In this document: piece by piece, positions 1-11,039 of the stretch
Position numbering within the stretch: the stretch's first letter is position 1
Layout of the letters: every line of letters starts with the position of its first letter
From: Panulirus ornatus
Lineage: Eukaryota; Arthropoda; Malacostraca; Decapoda; Palinuridae
Assembly: GCF_036320965.1 (NCBI RefSeq)
Contig: NC_092234.1
Span: 30,407,703-30,471,702 of the forward strand
Reading direction: 5' to 3'
DNA: 64,000 bases
Translations under genes and position numbers: made by a program
The notes under the pieces: generated by a model
Told to the model about the DNA's origin: nothing
Seen by the model: only the letters and a program-made list of their open reading frames with translations
The model's database searches: none

Positions 1-153
1 AGGGACTTTGTAACTGGATGATTTAGACTACGTGGATGACAACAGACATTACTATAACCGAATAATATAGACAACGGAATTATAACTGAATGATACAGAC
101 AAGGAAACTATAACTGACCGACATCGATAAAGGAACTGTAACTGGAAGGTATA
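1..153. repeat. Diverged flank of the 27 bp minisatellite
   Basis: Blocks such as TGTAACTGGATGATTTAGAC and TATAACTGAATGATACAGAC recur roughly every 27-30 bases and resemble the perfect unit that starts at 154. They look like older, mutated copies at the edge of a homogenised array. The array probably continues beyond the left end of the window. Confidence 0.7.
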
Positions 154-477
154 GACTAGATACTGTAACTGGACTATATAGACTAGATACTGTAACTGGA
201 CTATATAGACTAGATACTGTAACTGGACTATATAGACTAGATACTGTAACTGGACTATATAGACTAGATACTGTAACTGGACTATATAGACTAGATACTG
301 TAACTGGACTATATAGACTAGATACTGTAACTGGACTATATAGACTAGATACTGTAACTGGACTATATAGACTAGATACTGTAACTGGACTATATAGACT
401 AGATACTGTAACTGGACTATATAGACTAGATACTGTAACTGGACTATATAGACTAGATACTGTAACTGGACTATATA
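154..477. repeat. 27 bp minisatellite, 12 perfect copies
   Basis: The unit runs GACTAGATACTGTAACTGG and ends ACTATATA, for 27 bases. It repeats without a visible mismatch from 154 to 477, giving 12 copies. At 478 it breaks into a degenerate half unit. The absence of differences implies recent amplification or ongoing homogenisation. There are no spacers, so it is not CRISPR-like. Confidence 0.97.
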
Positions 478-480
478 GAC

Positions 481-3120
481 CAGGGAACTGTAACCTGATA
501 CAGAGCAGGGAACTACATGCGAGAGATTCAGATTAAGGAACAGTCATAAACTCGCAGTATTGACAAACATGACGAAACTGTAGGAAGGTATCATTTTCCT
601 TTGACAAAATAATCCAGAAGATATAAAGAGAAAGAGAAAATTTTAGGACTGTGGTTGCCATAGAGAAATACAATGCTCAACTGAGGTTATTATAAAGAAG
701 AAATACTGACTGTCTGTGTGAACCACAAAGAACGAACCTTTCGAAAACAAGATTATCAAATATGGAAAATCAAAATGTACATAATGAACAAGTTAAGAAT
801 ACGATCAAATACCATAAACCAGGAACGAGACACCAGGCAACAAGTTAACACACTTCTCGACTTCAGTTCTGCTAGACTCCCATCCCCACCACCACCACTG
901 GGGGCAACATCGAACACAAATGTTATTTCGTTATTACCAGAAATGAGGTTCTCGTCCATCCCCTCCGACACAGTCAGCGAGACAAAGAAGAAAAAAAAAA
1001 AGAAAAAAGAAAATAAAGAGTCTGAGAATAGGGCTCCCCTCCACACAGCAGCCGTCTGTTCGTGGTATAAGGAAGACGAGACAGTTTGGACAGGACTGGT
1101 TTGTTCTTGTTCAGCCGGGTTGCTGCAGGAGGGCTCGGGGTGGTGGTGGCCGACTCGAGGCTACACAAGAATGGGGACCGACCGGGTCGCTGAGAGGAGG
1201 AGGAGGAGGAGGGGGTCGGGTCTTCAGGATTCCCCAACACAAACAGCCAGTTCCAGATATCTTGGCTGCTGACGATCCCCTCCTTGGCTTCAGCAAACGC
1301 AAGCAGCCACTTGGACTGAGGACATACACTGAAGAAAACGAACATTCAACATGTGGATCAGCATTCCAAAATATTCCCTAGCAAATTGGAGTTATCATCA
1401 GAAGCTACACTGGAACACCAGGTGAGGGCGACGGTGACGACAGAACGAACTTAAAAGAGAAAACGGGGGGAGGGAGGGCTCCTATTTTCCTTTCTGTGCC
1501 GGGCTAAAGGTTACATGTCCCTATTTAGCACTTGGGTTCGGAGCTGCATTATGTGTGTGATTGACGGATGGCTAATGATATTAATGGGCAGAGTGAGATG
1601 TGGGGCGACGTTTGCATCAGCTGGGTCGCTTCTCAAGCTCTTCAAAAGGGGAAGAGGAGAAGAGGCTTAAGGCTGACCTGGAAGAGGGAGATGAGAGGAA
1701 GGAGGGCAATGGCGTAAATTAAGAGGTCGGCAAGTATGAATAGAGAGAAAATGGGGAGTGGGGGAAATAGAAGGGAATGCGACGCCAACTGAAAATTAGT
1801 GTAGTGAAAATACGAGATAGAGAAAAACCTTCAAAGAAATACGAGATTAGGACTAAATTTCAAAACATTAAAAGATAAAAGAGTAAAGAATGAGACAGAA
1901 GAGAAAAATCAAAAGACGAATATGAATGAAGCAAACACGAGCCAAATAATAAGATGATGGGAACTGAATATACGATTAGAAAGAAAAAGAAATAAGCATT
2001 ACACACGCTTCCAGCAGACCTGAAACGGAAAGCAAGAAACCGGAAGATATAAAAATAAAGACTATGATGATGTAAAACTAACAATAAAAAAAGTGCGAGA
2101 CATGGCAGCTCCAAGGACGAGCTGGCCAGGCGAGCGAAACACCATCAACGAAGTTTGATGTAAATTATAAGCAATAAATCCAGGTGTTTCCGAGCCTTAT
2201 TTCTCTGGTCTGGAAAGGAAAAAAAGGTTCTTGTTTAAATACCAGAACCTTTAACTGGCGTTACCATCAAACGCAGAAACAAAATGCAATCATCTTTTTC
2301 TTTTCAGTCAGATAAAGACAGTGAAGGTTGTTATCATAATAAAACAGGAAACTGGATCAAAATACGTCAACCAGAGTTCACTGGGGATATATATTTACGT
2401 AGGGAATGCAACAGTCTCCCTCAGCCACCGGCCATTAAAGCTATCGTTTCAATACTCTTATTCTTAAATTAGAACGAGGTAACGAGTGACCCCCGACTCA
2501 GTATAGGAGGACGTAGCACACACAAAAAAAAATATCAGCCAAGAAACAAGACAATTTCGTAAGTGTGACATTAAGAAAGAGAAAAAATGAAGTGATCAAG
2601 CAGTGTAGTTTGCATCATGAAGGAGCGAAGGATATGGACACATCACACCTTAATTCCGTTAATCGATGAGGCCATCACAAAAACTGTATCAGGAAGCCAC
2701 ACGTCACTCGTGGAGATTTCCTGTAAGTCGTACAAAAAGATTACCCCACACAGCACTGGACACTACCGTTTGTCTTCCAGTATTTCTATCCTGTCACTTC
2801 AGCCTAACTTCCTCAACAGACAGAACGCCTCCGTGGAACACACACGGCCCCACTGGTGTGGCGACAAGATTCCATCACACAGGAACCAAAGTGATACACA
2901 CGACGAATCTCTGATTACCTTCCACGTCTAGTTTAACCTGGCAGAAGACGTAATCCATCCACACACCACATCGATCTCAAGTACGACCACAAATGATGAC
3001 ATGAGAGGCACAGCGTCATGCATGGCAGATGGGAGGACTTCCCATTAAGAAAGGCAAGAGGTACGTTCCTCCTGATGCATGTAATGGGTTCATGCTCGCA
3101 GTCAGGGTAGGATTACCACC
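481..3120. other. Non-coding stretch, nothing recognised
   Basis: No gene or mobile element is recognisable here. It holds a purine-rich A/G run near 984-1016, a (GGA)n tract at about 1195-1212, and A/G-rich DNA at 1440-2110. The open frames around 718-1345 run through these tracts on both strands and show no known domain. Confidence 0.6.
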
Positions 3121-3124
3121 CGCC

Positions 3125-3275
3125 CTCAACCACGCCATCATCAAGCACCACCACCACCACACGCCATCATCAGGAACCATCACCACACGCCCTTATCACT
3201 ACGCCATCATAAAGGACCACCATCAACACACGCCTCCATCAAAGACCACCATCGCATGCCACCATTACACGTTCA
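3125..3275. repeat. Degenerate CACCATCAT-type tandem repeat
   Basis: Short units built from CACCACCATCA and ACGCCATCATCA recur irregularly. It resembles the other CAC/CAT-rich fossil minisatellites near 52850 and 55850. Confidence 0.6.
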
Positions 3276-4028
3276 ACTCACCATTCACATCCCTCACAGA
3301 CCTTTAATGTGGACATGATCCTTTTGATCGTTCTCCAGAACACCCATCGTTCTCTCTGACATTCAGAAGAACACACGTTGAACAGTCAACTCTCCTTACC
3401 TGCCCAACATCAAGAGAACTCAAAGAAAAAACAGATAAATAATTGACCCGGAAGAAAATACCAACGTGAGCATCATGACGGGCCAGAACACACCTCCCCA
3501 CATGACTTACCACAGCCTCCAATGCTCTCGTACATCTCCCAGTAACTGGCATCATTTATAACTATAATGCGCATGAGTGTACACAGACGTCATGGGAAAC
3601 TTCCAGACTTTATAAGAGATACTTCATAAACCGTTCACTAATCATTTTAGAAAAGGCACCGGCACTGCAAGAGAACCGTATGGCCAGTGATAGAATATAC
3701 TGAATAAAGTCATAAGAGGATATGGTTGAAGAAACCTCGTATTTCAGTGAGAATGAAATATGTGTCAAGAATTCAGAGGAAAGTTACTAACGCCTCAATA
3801 TATTACCTGAAAAAAGAAACACGTCGAAGATACAGGTAACACGTAATGATATGAGAATCAATGAAGTATCCTACGTTACCACATGTCCATTCCTACCTTC
3901 AACACGTCAGATGTAAAGCAAATGCTTCATTCATGCACCGTGGGTCATACAGTAGAGCAACGACCAACTGGAAAGTGAAGGGAGGCGGGGGAATTATATT
4001 GACGTTGGGAATGGGGAAGCGAAGGAGG

Positions 4029-4185
4029 TGAGATGGTCTGAGAGTACTGGGGGTGAGATGGTCTGAGAGTACTGGGGTGAGATGGTCTGAGAGTGCTGGG
4101 GTGAGATGGTCTGAGAGTACTGGGGTGAGATGGTCTGAGAGTACTGGGGCGAGAAGGGGGTGAGATGGTCTGAGAGTACTGGGGG
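4029..4185. repeat. 24 bp minisatellite, 6 copies
   Basis: The unit TGAGATGGTCTGAGAGTACT plus GGGG begins at 4029, 4054, 4078, 4102, 4126 and 4161. The last interval is stretched by a GAGAAGGGGG insertion. Because the period is 24, it keeps open reading frames on the minus strand. Those frames are not evidence of a gene. Confidence 0.93.
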
Positions 4186-4346
4186 TAAGGGGGGAAAGAG
4201 AAGGGAGTCCCAGTCTTTCAAGGCAGCTGTCTTTTATTCTCGAGGATGACTTGATACAAAGACGAAGCCGGTGTTGTGCCCATCTCACCGAATACCCTCT
4301 CCAAACAAGCATACACATATACACAAACACGCACAATGGGACAGAG

Positions 4347-4348
<2 letters not shown>

Positions 4349-4424
<76 letters not shown>
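4349..4424. repeat. (AT)n microsatellite, left flank of SINE copy 1
   Basis: About 76 bases of pure AT dinucleotide end exactly where the SINE head (TATCCCTGGGGATA) begins. A second (AT)n follows the SINE poly-A, so the element sits inside AT repeats. Confidence 0.97.
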
Positions 4425-4427
<3 letters not shown>

Positions 4428-4651
4428 CCCTGGGGATAGGGGAGAAAGAATACTTCCCACGTATTCCCTGCGTGTCGTAGAAGGCGACTAAAAGGGAAGG
4501 GAGCGGGGGGCTGGAAATCCTCCCCTCTCGTTTTTTTTTAATTTTCCAAAAGAAGGAACAGAGAAGGGGGCCAGGTGAGGATATTCCCTCAAAGGCCCAG
4601 TCCTCTGTTCTTAACGCTACCTCGCTATCGCGGGAAATGGCGAATAGTATG

Positions 4652-4669
<18 letters not shown>
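4425..4669 (+). mobile_element. SINE-like element, copy 1, full length
   Basis: This is the most complete forward copy. It is a string of hairpins. The head TATCCCTGGGGATA is self-complementary. GAATAC pairs with GTATTC, and GTCG with CGAC within GTCGTAGAAGGCGAC. A nested 55-base hairpin lies at 4556-4610, where GAACAGAG pairs with CTCTGTTC, GGGCC with GGCCC, and GAGG with CCTC. The tail from 4613 contains CGCTACCTCGC and CGCGGGA, then a run of A. No tRNA-type A or B box is visible, so its promoter class is unclear. The tail matches LINE-A at 19109-19199, which suggests mobilisation by LINE-A reverse transcriptase. Copies at 17309, 19490, 31125, 34906 and 48415 support its status as a family. 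Confidence 0.9.

Positions 4670-4735
<66 letters not shown>
4669..4735. repeat. (AT)n microsatellite following the SINE poly-A
   Basis: The A run of SINE copy 1 passes directly into about 66 bases of AT repeat. This could be the original insertion target or expansion from the tail. Confidence 0.95.
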
Positions 4736-4746
<11 letters not shown>

Positions 4747-4894
4747 CTAGAGTATTTACGGCAAGATTCTACCAAAAAGAAGGGCTATCGCGTAGCGCTC
4801 GCCGCAGAAAAATATAAAGTTAAGAAGAAAGAGCAGTACGAATGACGTGTTGTCATGTGTAATGTGTGAAATAGACACTTTTTATTTGTCAGCT

Positions 4895-4906
4895 GAGAGA
4901 GAGAGG

Positions 4907-4985
<79 letters not shown>
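4895..4985. repeat. (GA)n microsatellite
   Basis: The tract is a near-pure GA repeat with two GGGA interruptions at its left end. G-rich DNA with poly-G runs follows at 5055-5165. Confidence 0.95.
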
Positions 4986-4988
<3 letters not shown>

Positions 4989-5781
4989 AATAATCTGACC
5001 TATGACGAGATCTTTCCCATGAGGCTTAAGAGAGAAAGACAGCCAGACACATAGACGTGGAGAGCGAGTGGGGTGGGTTCGGTGTGGGGTGGGGGGGAAG
5101 GGGAGGGGTGAGGAGAGGGGGTGAGGGGATGGAAGGGAAGGAGGGTGGTGGTGTTAGAGGAGTTGGGGGCAGACCCAAGTAGGCTTATCGCCGAGATGGT
5201 TAAGTTTCAAATACGACGCTGGCTGAAATCTCTGTAATCCCCGTCTCCCTAAACCCCCCACCCCACTGACTGCATCGCGCAAGGGACCACCAGCCGAGAC
5301 CAAACGTACAGGAAATACAGAAGCGATCACCGCTCAGCAGACTCTACTGTAATGTTGCAAATACAGTACGTCGGTGATCCTCTAGCCGAAACACCTTGTA
5401 AATATGATAAAGTGATGAACAGAGCACAACAGCAGGAAGAGAACACCTTCAGTATACCAGAACAATGAGCATCATTAATTACAACTCCTACAACGGAAGG
5501 CATCAAGGATGTGTATACGTATATAATCAAAGGCTTACTCTGTCATTAGGAGGATCACTGGCTTAAATAAAATCTATAATGAAAAAGAGGCAGGAGAAAG
5601 TTCTAATGGCATAATGAGAAGTGGCTGAACATGGTTATTAGAGAATAATAGTTTCCCATCACAGGCTAAGAGTGGGAAACATATCAACGAATTTCTCCAA
5701 TTGGCATCACGCAACGTAATGAGAAGTACGTTCAATCTTCAATAAAGTATAGGCAAGTTGGAGCAATACAAGTTCTCTTTT
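4986..5781. other. Non-coding stretch
   Basis: No gene or element is recognised. A G-rich patch lies at 5055-5165. A short stretch at 5189-5203 resembles a tRNA A-box region (GCCGAGATGGTTAAG) but has no matching B box. Confidence 0.5.
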
Positions 5782-6410
5782 AAGGCCACGGTGAGAGGGA
5801 CGTAAGCCCATGGTGAGGAAGACGTAAGGCCACGGTGAGAAAGACTGAAGACCAAGTTAAGGGAGGCGTAAGGCCAAGAGAAAGAAAGACTACGGTGAGA
5901 AAGACTGAAGGCCATGGTGAGGGACATTAAGACCACGGTGAGAACGACGTAAGGCCACGGTGAGGAAGTAATATGGCCACAATGAGGACGACGTAAAGCC
6001 ACGATGAGGAAAGACATACAGCCACGATGAGGGTCGTTCGACGTAAGGCCATGAAGAGGAAGACATATGGTTACGATGAGGACGACGTAAGGCCACGATG
6101 AGGAAGACATATGGCTACGATGAAGACGGTGTAAGGCCACAATGAGGAAGACATATGGCCACGATGAGGAAGACGTATGGCCACGATGAGGACGACGTAA
6201 GGCCACGATGAAGAAGACATATGGCCACGATGAGGATGACGTAAGGCCACGATGAGGATGACGTACGGCCATGATGAGAACGACGTAAGGCCACAATGAA
6301 GAAGACATATGGCCACGATGAGGACGACGTACGGCCATGATGAGAACGACGTAAGGCCACAATGAAGAAGACATATGGCCACGATGAGGAAGACGTGAGG
6401 CCAGGGAAAG
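5782..6410. repeat. 22 bp minisatellite with higher-order structure
   Basis: GGCCACGATGAGGA-type units recur every 22 bases, for about 28 copies. Two flavours (GACGACGTAA and AGACATAT linkers) often alternate. At the right end, a 66-base block of three units at 6261-6326 is repeated with no visible difference at 6327-6392. Because 22 is not a multiple of three, the minus strand reads a 22-residue repeating peptide in more than one frame. This explains the apparent 236-residue open frame at 5739-6449, which is not taken as a gene. Confidence 0.95.
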
Positions 6411-6439
6411 AAAATCATCATGCCAAGGCAAGAATGACA

Positions 6440-7790
6440 CAAGGACCACAGTAATAGATTAACAAGCACAAGACAGAAATTCTAAGTCATTCCATCTCTC
6501 ATGTTGAGGCAGATGTGAAACCCCGGAGGATACACACACAATACAACAGACGGTCTCTTGGCACAGATGTCTGGGCAGGTAAGCACAGGTATGGCGTGCT
6601 CCCGAAAATAATTGACAACATCCTCACCACAACCCAGACACATATTCAACCTTCCAGTAAACCCAGCTCTTCACGTGCCCCCATTGTTCCAAATGCTCTT
6701 AATTATGCCACCAATTACACTCATTTTAATGTAATATAATCATTAACTCTCCACCTGGCTATTTGATAAGAGTTTCCGGCTCTTTCAGGCGATGGTTAAA
6801 GAGCTCCAGCTCTCGCTCTTCTCCCGTCCCATCACCAGTTGATGGCTGGAGTTTGTGCATACATCCCTCCCGTCTGTCTGTCTGTCTGTGAGGAGAAGCC
6901 TTCGTCATAATGAGGAAGGCGGCAAGGTTATCCTCTGGCTACCCCAACTAATGAACGACAAAGATTATAATCAAACGTCGTTAAACCCGCTGGATTGTAC
7001 GGTTCCCACTATTACACACCTCCATGTGAAACTATAAATGCATGAATTAGTAAAACAATTTCAAAGGCAGGCAAGGACAAAGAACTTACCAAACCCGAAC
7101 AGTCTTCAACAACGGAATTATAATAGGAGTCTATGTAGTTTGTCCGGGCGTTGTGTAGTATACTTAACATTACTTACGAAGGCTCACCATATAATGAACC
7201 AAGAACTGGATGAACACCAGAGGGGTCAAGTAACTGAACATATGTTCACCAACCACCGTAAAATATCTTCCCCTAATAATGAACTACCGGCCTGTGTGAT
7301 GTAACCAAAGCAAAATCCTTTTTTCCCTGCATACACTGCATTATTCTGCCGGACGCGCCACATCTCACGCACCACGCAATGACACCTCCCCCTCCAACCC
7401 ACACTTGTTCTAGGAGAACTATCCCATCCCCCTCTTTATAAACACACACAACAACCAACCCTCTGAGTCAGTGGTGTTTGGCATGCGAGCTGTCGGCCGC
7501 AAAACCAATCACCTTTGCCTAATCACCTTTCCTCTGCCAGACTCCACATCCTCACACCCCCCAACCAATACTTCTTGTTTCATCTTCTCCATCTACCCAA
7601 AGACCGAGCTGCGAGAGACATGAAATCATGTCATTCCCTCTCCAATAACCATCATGGCTGTTATCTCGAGCACAGATATAACTGGCTTGTCGGTCAGTCA
7701 GGCCGCCGCAAGACCTCCGTCGTTTTCAAGATCTACCTGACACTTCCAATTATCAGGACCGCGATGAGAATATAGCGTGTCAACACTTTT
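6440..7790. other. Non-coding stretch, nothing recognised
   Basis: Mixed-composition DNA without a recognisable element. Open frames are short (under 90 codons) and overlap on both strands. It contains (CTGT)n at about 6871-6888. Confidence 0.5.
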
Positions 7791-7794
7791 ATTC

Positions 7795-8640
7795 ATGCAC
7801 ACACTACAAGACCGACTGGATCCAGTGCTCCTCTCCCCAGCAGCCCCCCTCCCCCCTCCCAGGAAGAGTCCATGACTGGACCAGCCCCCCCCCCCACCAC
7901 CCACCCAACCATCCCCTCCCACACACGAAGGTCCACTTTGGTTGGACCACTCACCCACCCCAGGTCCTCCAACACTGGACCATCTTCCCCTATTTCTTCA
8001 CCTAAGCGTTCTACATGACTGAGCCGCCTTCCCCGAGTCCCCTTACCCCAGGGTCCTCCGAGACTGCACCACCTTCCCCAAGGCCTCAATCCCAGGGTCC
8101 TCCCTGAGCGAACCACCTTGCAACACCCTCGGGGTTCAAGGTGTCGCCTCCTCCTTGGCACCCAGGCACAAGTCTCCCATGAATAAACACTTTATCCTCG
8201 CTCCCAGACCAGAGGGGACTCCCACACTAGACCAACATTGCCCAAAACAGTGAATCTCACGTTACATTATTTCTCATACAACCCTAAAGTCACTCCTTTC
8301 CAGCGTAGGTCATACTCTCCTCTGGATCGAACTTACCTCCAGTCCTTCATCCAAAGTTCTTCTTGACTGAACCGGCCTACCATAACCTCCCACTGCAAGT
8401 CTACCTCGATTGGCCCACCAGAATCCTCGACAACCCATCCCAGATCCACCTTGACTGGCCCACTTCAAGCCCCCTCAACCTCCTATCCCAGGTTCACCTT
8501 GACTGGCCCACCTCAATCCCCCGTCCCCCCAACCTCCCATCCCAGGTCCACCTTCATTAAACCCTCGCTCCACCATGACTGGATCACCTTGTACAGCTCC
8601 CCTCCTCCCTTCTCCTACTAAATCCGCAACCCCTGGATCG
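7795..8640. repeat. C-rich degenerate minisatellite
   Basis: The phrase 'CCCAGGTCCACCTTGACTGG, then CCCACC' recurs with heavy mutation. It is clearest at 8440-8560, where three related copies lie about 45 bases apart, and more diverged from 7800. The pyrimidine bias gives spurious proline- and leucine-rich open frames. Confidence 0.7.
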
Positions 8641-9444
8641 CCCTTGAGTCACCTACCTACCACCACACCTTGGTTCTTCAGGAGTGAACCTCCTCCCCTT
8701 AGCCCTCTCCTTGCATGGAAGATCTGCTCATTTCCCTCCCAGCCTCTCATCAATCATTAATCCAATATTGGCCGCAATGCCACAGCTTCAAATTACCAGG
8801 CGAGCGGCCAGCGATGCATCTCTCCTCGGCTTGTCGTGCACGACGCAGATTACCTTCATCTCTTGATCATTCCACATTTTTTCCCCTCTCTTGTTTAATG
8901 TACAGGATAACAAATTAGCACTCTATCTTGATCCCAGTTTTAACAAATGAGGATTATCTCAGCTGGTTTTTGTGCGAGTTATTTTTAATCCTTTTTTTTC
9001 AATGCAGACACAGCTGGTTCTTGTGCATTTCAATGAACAGTTTTGAACGGCATACTATACCTCATATTGTGTCTTTCGTTTCCAAATTCTCTCTTCTTTC
9101 TTGTAGATAAATACTTGGTTTTTGGTTGTGCTGCAACAAACTCATCTCTAACGCTTAATTTTTCTCACATATCTCCGGGAAACGTGACTTTCTCAAGAAT
9201 AAACTTCAAAGAAAATGATATTATCATCTGATAACAATGCAGCAATGCTTATTAAATCCTTATCAAGTGTGATTATAATCTGATAATTACCACCTTCCAC
9301 CTTGTTATACCATCAAATTACTAACTCTTGGGTCTAACAACCCTTCACGTGTACCAGGATCATAAACAAGTGCTCGTTTATTTCTGCTACACCTCGGGAC
9401 ACCACCATCACAGTATTTCATATATTTCTAATTTCGTCAAAAAT

Positions 9445-9447
<3 letters not shown>
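8641..9447. other. AT-rich non-coding stretch
   Basis: No element or gene is recognised. Four TGATAA/TTATCA (GATA-factor type) sites lie between 9221 and 9286. Confidence 0.5.

Positions 9448-9503
<56 letters not shown>
9448..9503. repeat. (AT)n at the 3' end of LINE-A copy 2
   Basis: About 56 bases of AT repeat occupy the tail position of the reverse-oriented LINE-A copy. Confidence 0.95.
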
Positions 9504-9507
<4 letters not shown>

Positions 9508-9571
9508 TGTTTCTCGCGTCAGCGAGGTAGCGCAAGGAAACAGGCGAAGAATGGCCTAACGACTCATGGAC

Positions 9572-9585
<14 letters not shown>

Positions 9586-9660
<75 letters not shown>
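9586..9660. repeat. (TA)n within the LINE-A 3' UTR
   Basis: A pure TA tract is embedded in the TG/TA-rich 3' UTR of LINE-A copy 2. The corresponding region of copy 3 (43735-43850) is TG/TA-rich without a long TA run, so the tract probably expanded here. Confidence 0.9.
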
Positions 9661-9663
<3 letters not shown>

Positions 9664-9983
9664 GCCCATACACGCACATATACCATACACGCACATATAC
9701 ATACATATACATTTCAACGTATACATCCATATACATACACAGACATATACATGCACACCCATGTACATATTCATACTTGCTGCCTTCATCCATTCCTGTC
9801 GCCACCCCTCCACACAGGAAACTGCATCCAACTTCCCCCTCCAGGGAGGTAGCGCCAGCAAAAGGCAAAAAGGCCACATTCGTTCACACTCAGTCTCTAG
9901 CTGTCATATGTAATGCACCGAAACCAAAGCTCCCTTTACACATCCAGGCCCCACAGACCTTTCCATGGTTTTCCCCAGACGCT

Positions 9984-10408
9984 TCACATGCCCTGGTTCA
10001 ATCCACTGACAGCACGTCGACCCCGGTATACCACATCACTCCAATTCACTCTATTCCTTGCACGCCTTTCACCTTCCTGTATGTTCAGGCCCACAAAATC
10101 TTTTTCACTCCATCCTTCCACCTCCAATTCGGTCTCCCGCTTCTCCTTCCCTCTACCTCTTACACATATATCCTCTGTCAATCTTTCCTCACTCATTCTT
10201 TTTGTCCAAACCATTTCTGCTCTCTCAACCATGTGTCCAAACCCTCTTCTCTTCTCTCAACCACACTCTTCTTATTACAACACATCTCTCTTACCCTTTC
10301 GTTACTTCTCGATCAAACCACCTCACACCACATACTGTCCTCAAGGATTTCATTTCCAACACATCCACCCTCCTCCGCACAACCCTAACTATAGCCCATG
10401 CCTCGTAA

Positions 10409-10410
<2 letters not shown>
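9984..10410 (-). pseudogene. LINE-A reverse transcriptase, C-terminal fragment
   Basis: The translation from 10232 down contains [30 protein letters not shown] and [11 protein letters not shown]. These match residues near the end of the better copy at 17792-18982. Upstream, 10410-10240 encodes [20 protein letters not shown] and VCGVRWFDR in a shifted frame. At least one frameshift and small deletions separate the two parts. The catalytic fingers and palm are absent. It is non-functional and dates an older insertion than copy 1. Confidence 0.9.

Positions 10411-10504
<94 letters not shown>
10411..10504. repeat. (AT)n then (GT)n compound microsatellite
   Basis: AT runs from 10411 to 10464 and changes directly to GT until 10504. 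It abuts the 5' truncation of LINE-A copy 2. The same AT-to-GT order precedes LINE-A copy 3 at 43297-43390. Confidence 0.95.
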
Positions 10505-10507
<3 letters not shown>

Positions 10508-11039
10508 CGTTTTCATTTATTCCAGGCCACCCTTTCTTGGTTGTCCTCCAGCGCCAAGGTTGCGCTAGGTAGCGCAGAAACAACAGATTCATGTGAAGGC
10601 AGAAGTGATCTGACGAGACTGCGCTATATCGTCGACTGACAAAAACAGAGCCTCACCAAACGTGACGCGTTTTAAAATAAAAAAAAAGCAGGCGGAGTCC
10701 GGTAGCACCTGTCTATCTATCTGTCTATCCATAATTATATAATCAAAGTGTTTCTTCGTCACTCATAAACGCCTACTGAACCCATATTTTGAAAGTAGAT
10801 ACTTTAGAATATTGGCTTGAAGGCAGTTCTGAGGCTAACAAAAGCCACTTTTCACAAATCTGTATGTACTCTGGCTGAGTGGGCCCCATATTATGGGTGT
10901 GGGTTCGACTGTCTGTACGTCTAAGTGATGGCCATTTCGATGCCACCACCATTCTTTCTCGAGCGGCGCCGGGTATACAAACAAATATTCATATCAATAC
11001 ATCCCAATCCAGTAGATCGACTTAATCTTATCATATAAT
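10505..11039. other. Non-coding stretch
   Basis: Mostly unrecognised. The segment at 10555-10585 (GCGCTAGGTAGCGC) weakly resembles an inverted LINE-A tail but is too short to assign. A T-G-G-C-T-G-A-G-T-G-G A-box-like string occurs at about 10872 without a proper B box. Confidence 0.4.

Larger units (their letters stand above)
9504..10410 (-). mobile_element. LINE-A copy 2, 5'-truncated, reverse orientation
   Basis: Read on the minus strand, this begins inside the C-terminal part of the reverse transcriptase ORF. It passes the stop region and has a long 3' UTR with two tail modules. The inner module at about 9826-9910 contains GGCGCTACCTCC. The terminal module at 9504-9560 contains TTGCGCTACCTCGC. 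Between them lies a TG/TA-rich segment with (TA)n at 9586-9660. The 5' truncation point at 10410 abuts (AT)n. The internal gene is frameshifted. Confidence 0.9.

Noticed and set aside
154..477. CRISPR-like array
   Set aside because: The 27-base units are contiguous with no spacers. It is a plain tandem repeat in a eukaryotic genome.
718..1345. Overlapping open frames of 123-184 residues on both strands
   Set aside because: They span A/G-rich and GGA tracts, occur in opposite strands over the same bases, and show no recognisable domain.
4029..4185. Protein-coding repeat gene on the minus strand (3899-4336)
   Set aside because: The repeating peptide is explained by the 24 bp period of the minisatellite, and there is no start context or conservation signal.
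4285..4740. Open frames rich in alternating Ile-Tyr (also at 9437-9879, 10389-10592, 43230-43591 and 19670-19912)
   Set aside because: They are translations of (AT)n, (GT)n and (CA)n microsatellites plus SINE or LINE tails.
5185..5235. tRNA-Ser-like fragment (GCCGAGATGGTTAAG)
   Set aside because: It has only an A-box resemblance, with no anticodon stem or B box.
5739..6449. 236-residue minus-strand open frame
   Set aside because: It lies within the 22 bp tandem array, and the other frames of the same strand are open too. It encodes the repeat, not a protein family.
10872..10915. tRNA-like gene (A box TGGCTGAGTGG, GGTTCGACTG)
   Set aside because: The B box is imperfect, the boxes are too close and there is no acceptor stem.
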